Shown here: in pieces, positions 51,228 through 59,547 of the stretch | How positions within the stretch are numbered: position 1 is the stretch's first letter | How the letters are laid out: each line of letters starts with the position of its first letter | Source: Tsukamurella sputi | GTDB taxonomy: Bacteria; Actinomycetota; Actinomycetes; Mycobacteriales; Mycobacteriaceae | Direction: 5' to 3' | NCBI RefSeq assembly: GCF_007858445.1 | Contig: NZ_VIGV01000014.1 | Span: 1 to 64,000, forward strand | Length of the DNA stretch: 64,000 nucleotides | Made by a program: the position numbers and the translations under genes | Notes under the pieces: generated by a model | The model's input: only the letters and a program-made list of their open reading frames with translations | Database searches by the model: none | Told to the model about the DNA's origin: nothing

Positions 51228-51256
51228 TTACCTGCCGGTAAGTTACCGCTCGGTAA
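51228..51256. promoter_or_regulatory. Tandem operators TTACC-N4-GGTAA upstream of fadE5
   Basis: Two perfect dyads, 51228-51241 and 51243-51256, 15 bp apart centre to centre, 39-67 bp upstream of the fadE5-like ATG. They share TTAC-N6-GTAA with the tetR and fabG4/fadA2 sites. Tandem spacing suggests cooperative binding of TetR dimers. Confidence 0.72.
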
Positions 51257-51304
51257 TATGCATAGGATAACGCGCGGACCGCGTGCGAACAAGTGCAAGC
51301 GCCC

Positions 51305-51907
51305 CTACGGTGCGATCGCCTCGTTCCGTCTCCGACGTGCGCGAACAGCCAGGTCAGTGCCGGTGCCGTGGTACGGATCACTCTCGCGCCATTCCACGTG
51401 CTCGACCACCATGTCCTCGGGCAGGGCCGCGGAGAGCTCGGCGGCGCCGAAGGTCGGCAGTCCGGGGTGCGAGTCCGCCTTCTCGTGCGCCAGCAGCAGG
51501 AGCAGTCCGCCGGGGGCGAGCGCGTGCGCGACCTTGGCGATCGCCCCGGCCCGCTCCTGCGGATCGGGGTGCACGTAGGCCCAGACGGCCAGGTCGTAGG
51601 GCTGATCGGGGATCTCGTCGACGGTGATGTCGAGCGGGGTCCAGTGCAGCCGGGCGCGGACGGTGCGCGGCGAACGGGCGGCCACGGTGGCCGCCTTGTC
51701 GAGACCGACGCGCGAGTAGTCGACCGCGGTGACGTCCCATGCGCGCGTCGCGAGCCACAGCGCGTGGCGGCCCTCGCCGGCGCCCACGTCGAGGGCGCGG
51801 CCGGGCGGCAGCACCGTCACCTGCTCGACGATCCACGGGTCGGGTGGTGTTCCCCACACCAGTTCGGTCGCGCGGTAGCGGTCGTCCCAGTCCGCGGCGG
51901 TGCTCAC
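51305..51907 (-). CDS. SAM-dependent methyltransferase
   Basis: 200 residues. Start [21 protein letters not shown] and motif [17 protein letters not shown], followed by [14 protein letters not shown], match small thiopurine/TehB-like class I methyltransferases. GTG 51907 overlaps the stop of the upstream endonuclease IV gene (GTGA), so they are translationally coupled. Substrate unknown; electrophile or metalloid detoxification is possible for this subfamily. Confidence 0.87.
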   Translation of the reverse strand: MSTAADWDDRYRATELVWGTPPDPWIVEQVTVLPPGRALDVGAGEGRHALWLATRAWDVTAVDYSRVGLDKAATVAARSPRTVRARLHWTPLDITVDEIPDQPYDLAVWAYVHPDPQERAGAIAKVAHALAPGGLLLLLAHEKADSHPGLPTFGAAELSAALPEDMVVEHVEWRESDPYHGTGTDLAVRARRRRNEAIAP

Positions 51908-52674
51908 AGCAGGGCCTCCTTGAGGTAGGCCACGTCGTCCGCGAGGCCCTCCGACGGGGTTTCGAGGATGATCGGTGCCCCGGCTGCACGGGCCACGTCT
52001 GCCAGCAGATCGGGGTCGATGGTGCCGTCCTGCAGGTTGGCGTGCCGGTCGCGGGCGGAGTCGAACTCGTCGCGCGAGTTGTTCAGGTGCACCAGGTCGA
52101 TCCGGCCGGTGATCGCCAGGACGCGTTCGACGATGCCCATCAGCTCCTCGCCGCCCGCCCAGGCGTGGCAGGTGTCGAGGCAGAACCCGGCGCCCTGATC
52201 GCCCACGGCGTCCCACAGCCGGTCGATGGTCTCGAGCTGCCGCGCGATCGCCCCGTCGCCGCCCGCGGTGTTCTCGATGAGGATCGGCACGCCGAAGCCG
52301 CCCTTCTCCTCCTGGCGGGTGAAGAGCTTGCGCCAGTTGTCGATCCCCGCCTGCAGGTCCTCCCCGTCGCGCAGATGCCCACCGTGTACGACGAGGCCGA
52401 AGGCGCCCAGATCGGCGGCGGCCGCGGCCTGTTGTTCGACGGCCTTGCGGCTCGGCATCCGGAGGCGGTTGTTCAGGCTCGCGACGTTGATCACGTACGC
52501 CGAGTGCACCACGATCTCGAGCGGTGAATCCTTGAGCGCCTGCGTCTGCGGGTGCGGCTCCGGTTTCTTCCAGCTCTGCGGGTCCGAGACGAACATCTGG
52601 ATCACGTCCACCCCGAGCTGTTCGGCCGTCTCGATGGGGTGGGTGTCACTGCGGACGTGGGCACCGATGCGCAT
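51904..52674 (-). CDS. nfo: Deoxyribonuclease IV (AP endonuclease family 2)
   Basis: 256 residues, TIM-barrel Nfo family. It starts RIGAHVRSDTHPIETAEQLG. Metal-binding segments are seen: HSAYVINVAS, LIENTAGG (Glu), CLDTCHAWAGG (Asp, His), LVHLNNSRDEFDSARDRHAN (His/Asp), and ILETPSEG (Glu). It repairs abasic sites. ATG 52674 lies 6 nt after a TACTCT -10 box (leaderless). Coupled to the downstream methyltransferase gene. Confidence 0.9.
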   Translation of the reverse strand: MRIGAHVRSDTHPIETAEQLGVDVIQMFVSDPQSWKKPEPHPQTQALKDSPLEIVVHSAYVINVASLNNRLRMPSRKAVEQQAAAAADLGAFGLVVHGGHLRDGEDLQAGIDNWRKLFTRQEEKGGFGVPILIENTAGGDGAIARQLETIDRLWDAVGDQGAGFCLDTCHAWAGGEELMGIVERVLAITGRIDLVHLNNSRDEFDSARDRHANLQDGTIDPDLLADVARAAGAPIILETPSEGLADDVAYLKEALL

Positions 52675-52824
52675 GCGTCCAGAGTAGTGCTTCGACGGTG
52701 GCGCGGGCGCCTCCCGCGGTGCCTCCTGCGGGTGCCTGTGGAGGACCGCGGTCCTGTGGAGGAACGGGCGCCCCGGTGCCGTCGACGGGGCGAGATCGGT
52801 GGGGCCGCGGCTTAGCGTCACGCC

Positions 52825-53970
52825 ATGGTGGTCATCGACGAGACGGTATGGCGCGGCGCGGCCGCCGACGCGTACGGACGGTGGGCGCGGCTCGAGGCCG
52901 GCGCGATGGAGGAGCTCGACGCGGCGCTGGACCGCGCCGCAGCGGAGATCCTCAGCGGTGGAGGCGAACTCGCCGCACGTCTCGCCGCGATCGAGTTGGC
53001 CGTCGCGGTGCCGTTCTCCGGTGCGCCGCTCGGCGGCGCACCGTCGATGCCCGTCCGGAAGGTGAGGTCGGCGGCTGCGCGGGACCGGGAGAACCGTCGT
53101 CTCCTGGCCGCGGATCTGCAGGAACTGCGGGCGCGTTCCCGCACGCGTGCGGTGGCGGCGCGCCTGGCGGCGTTGGAGTCGCTGGCCACGCGGATCGCCG
53201 AACTGGAGGCGGCGGGGGAGACGGTGCAGCTCTTCGAGTACGACCCGCTGGCGTACGGCGGCGACGGGATCGCCGTGGTCGCCATCGGCGATCTCGACTC
53301 CGCGCGCAATGTGGGCGTGGTGGTGCCGGGGATGGGCACCACGCTCGCCTCCGTCGGTGCGGTCACGCGGAACGCGGAGAACCTGCTGTCGGCGGCCCGT
53401 CGCGCCGATCCGGCCGCCACCACGGCGACGGTGGCCTGGATCGGCTACGACGCCCCGTCGGGGCGCGGATCGGCCGCGGTGCTGGGCAGGGCGAACGCCG
53501 AGCGCGGCGCGGCCGAACTGCAGGAGGATCTGCGCGACATCGCCGCGCTCCGCGACGACCGGCGTCTCGTCGTCTTCGGGCACAGTTACGGGTCCACCAC
53601 GGCGGCCACTGCGGGTGCCCGCGGCGCACTCGTGGGCACGGTCGACGCGATGGTGCTCCTCGGTTCGCCGGGCGCCGGCCCGGTGCGCTCCGCGAAGGAG
53701 CTGGGGATGCCCGTCTACGTCGCGCGCGATCCCGACGATCCCGTGCCGCGCGTCCCGCTCACCCACGGCGCCACCCGCCTCCCACGACTGCTCGGCGCGG
53801 ATATCGGGTTGGGGGTGGATCCGGCGTCCCGGGCGTTCGGGGCGATCGCACTGCCGGCGGGTGCTCCCGGGTTCGACCCGGGGGCGCACTCCGGCTACTT
53901 CGACGAGGGCTCGCGGAGCCTGCAGGCCTTCGGTGACGTCCTCGCGGGGGTGGGCGCCCGTGCCCGGTGA
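52825..53970 (+). CDS. DUF1023 alpha/beta-hydrolase protein
   Basis: 381 residues. The N-terminal helical region (1-130) is rich in Ala/Arg/Glu; DUF1023 hydrolase domain follows with nucleophile motif FGHSYGSTTAA, preceded by VVVPGMGTTL and IGYDAPSG, and late GAHSGYFDEGSRSL with the catalytic-His region. DUF1023 proteins in actinobacteria are often linked to WXG100/ESX-type partners. ATG 52825 lies 6 nt after TAGCGT (leaderless). The next small ORF starts within its 3' end. Confidence 0.88.
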   Translation: MVVIDETVWRGAAADAYGRWARLEAGAMEELDAALDRAAAEILSGGGELAARLAAIELAVAVPFSGAPLGGAPSMPVRKVRSAAARDRENRRLLAADLQELRARSRTRAVAARLAALESLATRIAELEAAGETVQLFEYDPLAYGGDGIAVVAIGDLDSARNVGVVVPGMGTTLASVGAVTRNAENLLSAARRADPAATTATVAWIGYDAPSGRGSAAVLGRANAERGAAELQEDLRDIAALRDDRRLVVFGHSYGSTTAATAGARGALVGTVDAMVLLGSPGAGPVRSAKELGMPVYVARDPDDPVPRVPLTHGATRLPRLLGADIGLGVDPASRAFGAIALPAGAPGFDPGAHSGYFDEGSRSLQAFGDVLAGVGARAR

Positions 53971-54292
53971 CGCTGTGGATCCGGACGCCCTGCTGCGCGC
54001 CGCCGCGCGCTGGGACGCCGTCGCGGAGGCCTTCCTCGACCGGGCCGCACACTGGCGTGGGAGTCCCGGCACGACCGCGTCGGCGGACTTCGCCGAGCGC
54101 GCGGCCGCGACACTCACCGGTCACGCGGACGCGGCCAGCGCCGCGGCGCGGCGACTGCGGGACTACTGCGCGACGGTGGTCGCGACCGATGACGACGGTG
54201 CGCGCAGCGTGCGGTGCGCGATCCAGGCCGCTGCCAGCATGAGCACGACGCCGATCGCGGAGGTCACCGAGACACCGGCGTCGAAGGCCTGA
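53960..54292 (+). CDS. Small helical WxG-motif protein (possible ESX-like partner)
   Basis: 110 residues. Helix 1 (DALLRAAARWDAVAEAFLDR), then a HWRGSPG turn with W-x-G, then helix 2 (SADFAERAAATLTGHADA, then SAAARRLRDY). This is the WXG100 layout of ESAT-6-like proteins. The C-terminal YxxxD/E secretion signal is not seen. The start GTG 53960 overlaps the DUF1023 gene by 11 nt; GTG 53975 is an alternative. The last 130 nt lie antisense to the MFS gene, so the true end is doubtful only if a sequence error occurs there. Confidence 0.5.
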   Translation: MPGDAVDPDALLRAAARWDAVAEAFLDRAAHWRGSPGTTASADFAERAAATLTGHADAASAAARRLRDYCATVVATDDDGARSVRCAIQAAASMSTTPIAEVTETPASKA

Positions 54293-55710
54293 CCGGCGGC
54301 CCGGACCAGTGCGTCGGCCGTCTCCGCGGGTAGTTGCGTGGCCACGTGGTGCGCGCCGGCCAGCGTCTCGGACGCCGCGGCGCCCTGGTCGTCGCTCAGC
54401 CCCGCGGGGAGCACGAGCTTCGCGGCGTACGCGCCGGCCAGGATCGAGCCGAGCACGGCCGTGCCCAGCACGGAGCCGAGCTCGTACGCGGTCTCGGATA
54501 CGGCCGAGGCCGCACCCGCCTTCTCCGCCGGTACCGACGAGACGATGAGGTCGTTCGACAGCGTCTCGGCGGCGCCGATGCCCACGCCGAGCATCGCGAA
54601 GGCGATGAGCACGGCGAGCGTCGAGTCCGGCGAGGCGAAGGCCATCACCACGGCGTACGCGGCGGCGGAGACCAGCATGCCGCCCACCACCACGGTCGAC
54701 GGGGCGATCCACCGCACGACCCGCACCACGTACAGGCCCGCGACCATCATCGTGATCAGCCCGGGCACCAGCGCCCAGCCGGCGTCCATCGGGCTCATCC
54801 CGACCACCAGCTGGAGGTGCTGCGAGACGAAGAACATGAAGCCGACCAGCGAGAAGACGCTGAGCAGGTTCACCGCGACGGCGCCGGAGAAGCGACGATC
54901 GGCGAACAGGCGCACGTCGAGCATCGGGTCCGGGCGGCGCAGTTGCCGGCGCAGGAACAGGCCGGTGGCCGTCGCGCCGACGGCCAGCGACGCCGCGACG
55001 ACGACCTGGTCGCCGCCCTTGGCCAAGGTCTTCACGGCGTAGACGATCGGCGTGAGCGCGAGCAGTGAGAGCACGATCGACGTCGGGTCGATGCGGCCCG
55101 GCTTCGGGTCGCGTGACTCGGGGACGAAGATCGGCGCGAGCGCGAGCAGCGGGATCAGCACGGGCACTGCCATGAGGAAGACCGAGCCCCACCAGAAGTG
55201 CTCCAACAGGAAGCCGCCCACGATGGGGCCGAGCGCGGCGCCGGCGGCGAAGCACGAGGCCCACACCGCGATCGCGAGCCGTCGCTGCTGGGGATCGGTG
55301 AAGATGTTGCGCAGCAACGACAGTGTGGACGGCATCAGCATCGCGCCGAAGAATCCCAGGCCCGCGCGGGCGGCTATGAGTGCCGCCGCGGTGGGGGCGT
55401 AGGCGGCGACGACGGACATCGCGGCGAAGCCGGTGGCGCCCAGGAGGAGGAGACGGCGCCGGCCCCAGCGGTCACCCAGGCTGCCCATCGAGACGAGCAG
55501 GCCGGCGAGCACCAGCGGATAGACGTCGATGATCCACAGCTGCTGCGCCGCGGTGGGTCCGAGCGTGGCGGCGATCGAGGGCAGGGCGAAGCCGAGCACG
55601 GTGCCGTCGATCGAGACCAGGAGCACGGGGAGCATGAGGACCGCGAGCGCACCCCAATCGCGCACCGTGGCGCGCGGGGACGCGGTCGTGGTGGTGAGTG
55701 TGGTGGTCAT
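54163..55710 (-). CDS. MFS drug efflux transporter, 14-TMS DHA2 (QacA/SmvA/LfrA-like)
   Basis: 515 residues with 14 predicted TMs. Motif A GSLGDRWGRRRLLLLG, motif C ALGPIVGGFLLE, and the start LAVLMLPVLLVSIDGTVLGFALP (D in TM1) identify the proton-driven QacA/SmvA group, which exports cationic dyes, quaternary ammonium compounds or fluoroquinolones. The ATG has AGGAAG upstream. A divergent TetR gene with a shared dyad at 55751 is the expected regulator, as with LfrR-LfrA in mycobacteria. Confidence 0.92.
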   Translation of the reverse strand: MTTTLTTTTASPRATVRDWGALAVLMLPVLLVSIDGTVLGFALPSIAATLGPTAAQQLWIIDVYPLVLAGLLVSMGSLGDRWGRRRLLLLGATGFAAMSVVAAYAPTAAALIAARAGLGFFGAMLMPSTLSLLRNIFTDPQQRRLAIAVWASCFAAGAALGPIVGGFLLEHFWWGSVFLMAVPVLIPLLALAPIFVPESRDPKPGRIDPTSIVLSLLALTPIVYAVKTLAKGGDQVVVAASLAVGATATGLFLRRQLRRPDPMLDVRLFADRRFSGAVAVNLLSVFSLVGFMFFVSQHLQLVVGMSPMDAGWALVPGLITMMVAGLYVVRVVRWIAPSTVVVGGMLVSAAAYAVVMAFASPDSTLAVLIAFAMLGVGIGAAETLSNDLIVSSVPAEKAGAASAVSETAYELGSVLGTAVLGSILAGAYAAKLVLPAGLSDDQGAAASETLAGAHHVATQLPAETADALVRAAGQAFDAGVSVTSAIGVVLMLAAAWIAHRTLRAPSSSVATTVAQ

Positions 55711-55750
55711 GGCGGCACTTCCTGCGATGTCGTGGTTTCGAGTACCGCGT

Positions 55751-55773
55751 TACTGTACCAGCTGGACGGTATA
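55751..55773. promoter_or_regulatory. TetR operator in the MFS/tetR divergent promoter
   Basis: An imperfect dyad: TACTGTACCAG on one side and CTGGACGGTA on the other, with symmetric core CCAGCTGG. It lies 41 bp upstream of the MFS ATG and 29 bp upstream of the TetR start, positioned to control both genes. Confidence 0.5.
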
Positions 55774-55801
55774 GAAACGAGAGACGGCGATCACCCCTAC
55801 G

Positions 55802-56353
55802 ATGCGAGATGTGCCGCCCCCTCCCGCCGCCCGCGCCAAGCTGCTCGACGCCTTCGTGAAGATCCTCATCGAGCACGGCGAACGCGCGGCCACCCTCGAG
55901 GCCGTCGCCGCGGAGGCCGGCGTCAGCAAGGGCGGACTGCTCTACCACTTCGGCTCGAAGAAGGCCCTGGTCGACGGACTGTGCGACTGGCTGGACGAAT
56001 TGGTCGACGCCGACGTCGAACTGATGGCCGCCGCGCCCGAGGGGGCCGTCGCCTACTACGTGCGCACCTCCAACTACGACGATTCCCCGCTCGATCGGGC
56101 GATCGTGGCCGTGCTCCGGCTGAGCCAGGCGGCGAACGACCGCGCAGAACGTGCGATCCGGTCGATGCAGGAGCGCTTCCTCACGACGGTGCAGCACGAG
56201 GTGCCCGACGAGGCCACGGCCCGCGCGGTGCTCCTCCTCGGTGACGGCCTGTACTACGACGCCGCCCTCAGCGGCGGCCGCCGTCGCGCCACCGACGCGC
56301 AGATGCAGGGTCTGCTCGCCGTCGTCGCCCGCATGGTCGACGGGGCCTCCTGA
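55802..56353 (+). CDS. TetR-family regulator of the MFS efflux gene
   Basis: 183 residues. HTH: FVKILIEHGERAATLEAVAAEAG then VSKGGLLYHFGSKKALVDGL. The ligand domain is short (about 110 residues). The ATG at 55802 overlaps a TACGAT -10 box (55798-55803); the GTG at 55811, 7 nt after that box, is the more probable leaderless start and drops only three residues. Divergent from the MFS gene. Confidence 0.88.
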   Translation: MRDVPPPPAARAKLLDAFVKILIEHGERAATLEAVAAEAGVSKGGLLYHFGSKKALVDGLCDWLDELVDADVELMAAAPEGAVAYYVRTSNYDDSPLDRAIVAVLRLSQAANDRAERAIRSMQERFLTTVQHEVPDEATARAVLLLGDGLYYDAALSGGRRRATDAQMQGLLAVVARMVDGAS

Positions 56354-56415
56354 CCAATTGAGTGCTGTTCAGTAGAGGGTTTACCGCGGCCTGACCAGCG
56401 GGTAGGTTGGACGGC

Positions 56416-57186
56416 ATGCCATCGATCTTCATCTCCGGCGGTGCCTCGGGCATCGGCCGGGCGACTGCTCTGCGTTTCCTCTCCGAGGGATGGACGGTGG
56501 GCGTCTACGACGTCAACGCCGCCGCGCTGGAGGAACTGAAGGCGGAGCATCCGGAGATCGTGACCGGCGCGCTCGACGTGACCGACTACGACCAGTGGGA
56601 GGCGGCGCTCGCCGATTTCACGCAGCACACGGGCGGCGGCCTGACGGTGCTCGACAACAACGCGGGCGTGCTGTTCGGCGGCGACCTCGACGAGATCACG
56701 CCGCAGCAGATCAAGCTGCAGATCGACATCGACGCCCTCGGCGTCACGTACGGCGCCAAGGCCGCGCTGCCCTACCTCAAGCAGCAGCCGGGCGCGCACC
56801 TGGTGAACATCAGTTCGGCGTCGGCGATCTACGGCCAGCCCGGCATCGCCACGTACAGCGCCGCCAAGTTCTACGTCTCCGGATTCACCGAGGCATTGGA
56901 GCTGGAGTGGGAGAAGCACGGGATCCGCGTCGTCGCGATCTGGCCCCTGTGGGCGAAGACGGCGCTCGCGGAGACGGACGCGAAGAGCACGCAGACGCTC
57001 GGCGTGAACATCACGCCGGAGGAGGTCGCGGAGCAGGTGTGGAACTCGGTGCACCCGCGGATCAAGCTCCCGTTCCTGCCGCGGATCCACTATTCCGTCG
57101 GAACCCTGACCACGCTGTTGTCCAATTCGAGTAAATTCGCCCCGAGGTCGGTCGTGCGATTGGTCAACCAGATCACCAGCCAGTAG
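56416..57186 (+). CDS. Short-chain dehydrogenase/reductase
   Basis: 256 residues, classical SDR. NAD(P) motif GGASGIGRATALR, NNAG (as DNNAGVLFGG), Ser in NISSASAIYG and catalytic YSAAK. The C-terminal region from residue 210 has NSVHPRIKLPFLPRIHY, common in SDRs of lipid metabolism. ATG 56416 follows TAGGTT by 7 nt (leaderless). It lies directly before the acyl-CoA ligase with 44 bp between them, so they may act in one pathway. Confidence 0.88.
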   Translation: MPSIFISGGASGIGRATALRFLSEGWTVGVYDVNAAALEELKAEHPEIVTGALDVTDYDQWEAALADFTQHTGGGLTVLDNNAGVLFGGDLDEITPQQIKLQIDIDALGVTYGAKAALPYLKQQPGAHLVNISSASAIYGQPGIATYSAAKFYVSGFTEALELEWEKHGIRVVAIWPLWAKTALAETDAKSTQTLGVNITPEEVAEQVWNSVHPRIKLPFLPRIHYSVGTLTTLLSNSSKFAPRSVVRLVNQITSQ

Positions 57187-57230
57187 TGCCACCGGCTGCA
57201 TTTCCCATCCGAGAAGGAGTCTCCACCAAC

Positions 57231-58874
57231 GTGATTGCGACCACCATGCAGGACGGCGAGCTGACGATCGCCCGTCTCGTCGAGTACAGCCGGCGTGTTT
57301 TCCCCGAGGCCAAGATCACGACGTGGACCGGTGAGGGCCTGCGCGACCTCACCTTCGCCGAGGTCGGGGACAAGGCCTCGCAGCTGGCCCACGCACTGAC
57401 CAAGCTGGGCGTGCAGCGGGGCGATCGCGTCGCCACGTTCATGTGGAACAACAACGAGCACCAGGTCGCGTACGCCGCGGTGCCCGCCATGGGCGCCGTG
57501 CTGCACACCCTCAACCTGCGCCTCTCGCCGGAGCAGGCCGTGTTCATCATCAACCAGGCCGACGACAAGGTGATCCTCGTCGACGCCTCCGTCGCGCCGC
57601 TGCTCGGCAAGTACCTCGCGGCCACCCCGAACGTGCAGCACGTCATCGTGGCGAACGGCCCGAAGCAGGCGCTCGAGGCGCCCGAGGGCATCACGGTGCA
57701 CTCCTTCGACGAGCTGATCGCCGGCGAGCCCACCACCTTCGCCTGGCCCGAGATCGCGGAGCGCGACGCGGCCGTCATGTGCTACACCTCCGGCACCACG
57801 GGCGATCCCAAGGGCGTCGTCTACAGCCACCGCAGCATCTGGCTGCACTCGATGCAGGTGAACTCGTCCTCGGGCATGGCGCTGGGCAACGCCGATTCCG
57901 TGCTCGCCATCGTCCCGATGTTCCACGTCATGAGCTGGGGCCTGCCCTACGCCGCGATGATGGGCGGCATCACGCTGATCATGCCCGACCGCTTCCTGCA
58001 GCCCGAGCCGCTGCTGCAGATCCTCGACGCCACGAAGGCCACCTTCGCCGCCGCCGTGCCAACCATCTGGGCCGGCGTCGCCGCGCAACTCGCCGCCAAG
58101 CCGCAGGACATCTCGCACCTGCGCGAGGTCGTCGTCGGCGGTGCCGCGGTGCCCCCGTCGATGATCCGCACCTTCGACAAGCTCGGCACCCGGATCGTCC
58201 ACGCCTGGGGTATGACGGAGACCTCGCCGCTGGGCTCGGTCTCGCGGCCGCCCTTCGGCATCGAGGACGAGACCGAGGAGTTCGCCTACCGCGTCACGCA
58301 GGGGCGGTTCCCCGCGTCGGTGCAGGCTCGCCTCATCGACGACGAGGGCAACGAACAGCCCTGGGACGGTGAGGCATCCGGCGAACTCGAGGTGCGCGGA
58401 CCGTGGATCACGGGTGCGTACTACTCGCCCGAGGGCAATGTCTCCGACGAGTCGAAGTTCCACGACGGCTGGCTTCGCACCGGCGACGTGGCCTCGATCA
58501 GCCCGGACGGCTTCATGACCATCCGCGACCGCACCAAGGACATGATCAAGACCGGCGGTGAGTGGATCAGCTCCGTCGAGCTCGAGAACACGGTCATGAG
58601 CAACCCCACCATCGCCGAGGCAGCCGTCGTCGGTGTGCCCGACGAGAAGTGGGACGAGCGTCCCTTCGTGCTCGCCGTGGTCAAGGACGCCGCCGACGCG
58701 GACGTCGAGAAGCAGCGCGCCTTCCTCGCGGACCTGCTGCCCAAGTGGCAGATCCCCGAGCGGTGGGCCTTCGTCGCCGAGGTGCCCAAGACCTCGGTCG
58801 GCAAGTTCGACAAGAAGCTCATCCGTGCCGAGTACGCCGACGGGACCTACACCGTCGTCGACTCGCGCAGCTGA
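57231..58874 (+). CDS. Medium/long-chain acyl-CoA synthetase (FadD, AlkK-like)
   Basis: 547 residues. ANL-family motifs A3 YTSGTTGDPKGVVYSH, A5 AWGMTETSPLG, A7 DGWLRTGDVASISPDG, A8 and the C-terminal Lys in KTSVGKFDKKLIR are complete. It activates fatty acids through acyl-AMP to acyl-CoA and resembles AlkK-type medium-chain ligases by its start (MQDGELTIARLVEYS). The start is taken at GTG 57231, 12 nt after AAGGAG; ATG 57246 is an alternative, and the frame is open to 57186. A strong hairpin follows. Confidence 0.9.
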   Translation: MIATTMQDGELTIARLVEYSRRVFPEAKITTWTGEGLRDLTFAEVGDKASQLAHALTKLGVQRGDRVATFMWNNNEHQVAYAAVPAMGAVLHTLNLRLSPEQAVFIINQADDKVILVDASVAPLLGKYLAATPNVQHVIVANGPKQALEAPEGITVHSFDELIAGEPTTFAWPEIAERDAAVMCYTSGTTGDPKGVVYSHRSIWLHSMQVNSSSGMALGNADSVLAIVPMFHVMSWGLPYAAMMGGITLIMPDRFLQPEPLLQILDATKATFAAAVPTIWAGVAAQLAAKPQDISHLREVVVGGAAVPPSMIRTFDKLGTRIVHAWGMTETSPLGSVSRPPFGIEDETEEFAYRVTQGRFPASVQARLIDDEGNEQPWDGEASGELEVRGPWITGAYYSPEGNVSDESKFHDGWLRTGDVASISPDGFMTIRDRTKDMIKTGGEWISSVELENTVMSNPTIAEAAVVGVPDEKWDERPFVLAVVKDAADADVEKQRAFLADLLPKWQIPERWAFVAEVPKTSVGKFDKKLIRAEYADGTYTVVDSRS

Positions 58875-58898
58875 CGCAGGAGTAGCTGGACCGACGGG

Positions 58899-58926
58899 GC
58901 CGTCGCGGCCGGAAGGCCGCGGCGGC
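58899..58926 (+). terminator. Hairpin terminator after the acyl-CoA ligase
   Basis: A 12-bp inverted repeat with one mismatch (58899-58910, 58915-58926) and GGAA tetraloop, 24 nt after the stop, between convergent genes. Confidence 0.75.
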
Positions 58927-58950
58927 CCTCGTTCCTCCGGAGGCTCTGTG

Positions 58951-59436
58951 TCAGAAACGCTCGACCAGTTCCGGTGAGGCCACAAGCGTGAGTTCCGCGT
59001 ACCCGAGGAAGTCGAGGTTGTCGACACCGGTGACGGCCTTGAAGAGTGCGAAGAATTTGTCCTCCCCGTGCGTCTCCTCGACCGAATCCTCACCGGGGAG
59101 CGGCTCGCCCATGTCCTCATTTCCTTCGCCGGTATCGATCTCAATGAGACGCCGGACGAGTGAGCCGTCGCGGTACGCCTCCAGCACATAGGCGCCGCCG
59201 GTGCTGCCGATGACGAGATGGGTGACGGCCGTGCCCGGCCCGGCCAACATCTCGATCCTGTCCGGGGCGAAGAAGCTGCGCGAGATGACGGTGATTCCAG
59301 CGTCGGAGATGTGTGCCCATGCCCGCTCGTCGTGGTCCCCGATCGGGTCGACGCGATGTTCGTCGCTCAGCCGGAGCAGTCCATCGGAGCCCTGCCTCGT
59401 CGGCCCGATATGCAAAATATTAATGTTCCAACCCAT
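58951..59436 (-). CDS. Hypothetical ESX-1-associated/EspG-unrelated-type soluble protein (family unknown)
   Basis: 161 residues, acidic, soluble; starts MGWNINILHIGPTRQGSDGL and has beta-strand segments (ERAWAHISDAGITVISRSFF, VTHLVIGSTGGAYVLEAY). I do not recognise a family; the call is by exclusion and no function is proposed. Codons are noticeably less GC-rich than in neighbours, and the upstream 110 bp contain AT-rich runs (around 59411-59440). ATG 59436 lies 8 nt after a TAGTCT box. Convergent with the ligase. Confidence 0.6.
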   Translation of the reverse strand: MGWNINILHIGPTRQGSDGLLRLSDEHRVDPIGDHDERAWAHISDAGITVISRSFFAPDRIEMLAGPGTAVTHLVIGSTGGAYVLEAYRDGSLVRRLIEIDTGEGNEDMGEPLPGEDSVEETHGEDKFFALFKAVTGVDNLDFLGYAELTLVASPELVERF

Positions 59437-59547
59437 ATTGCCGAAGACTACCGGGCGGGTGACGCCGGCACCCGGGGAGTTCTTACGGATCCGTGAGGTG
59501 TTGCGACGGACCTCCCGGACCGGGCTCGCGCGTGCCACGCTGGATCC

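Noticed and set aside
57090-59189. 699-codon minus-strand open frame
   Set aside because: Antisense to the acyl-CoA ligase, which has all ANL motifs.
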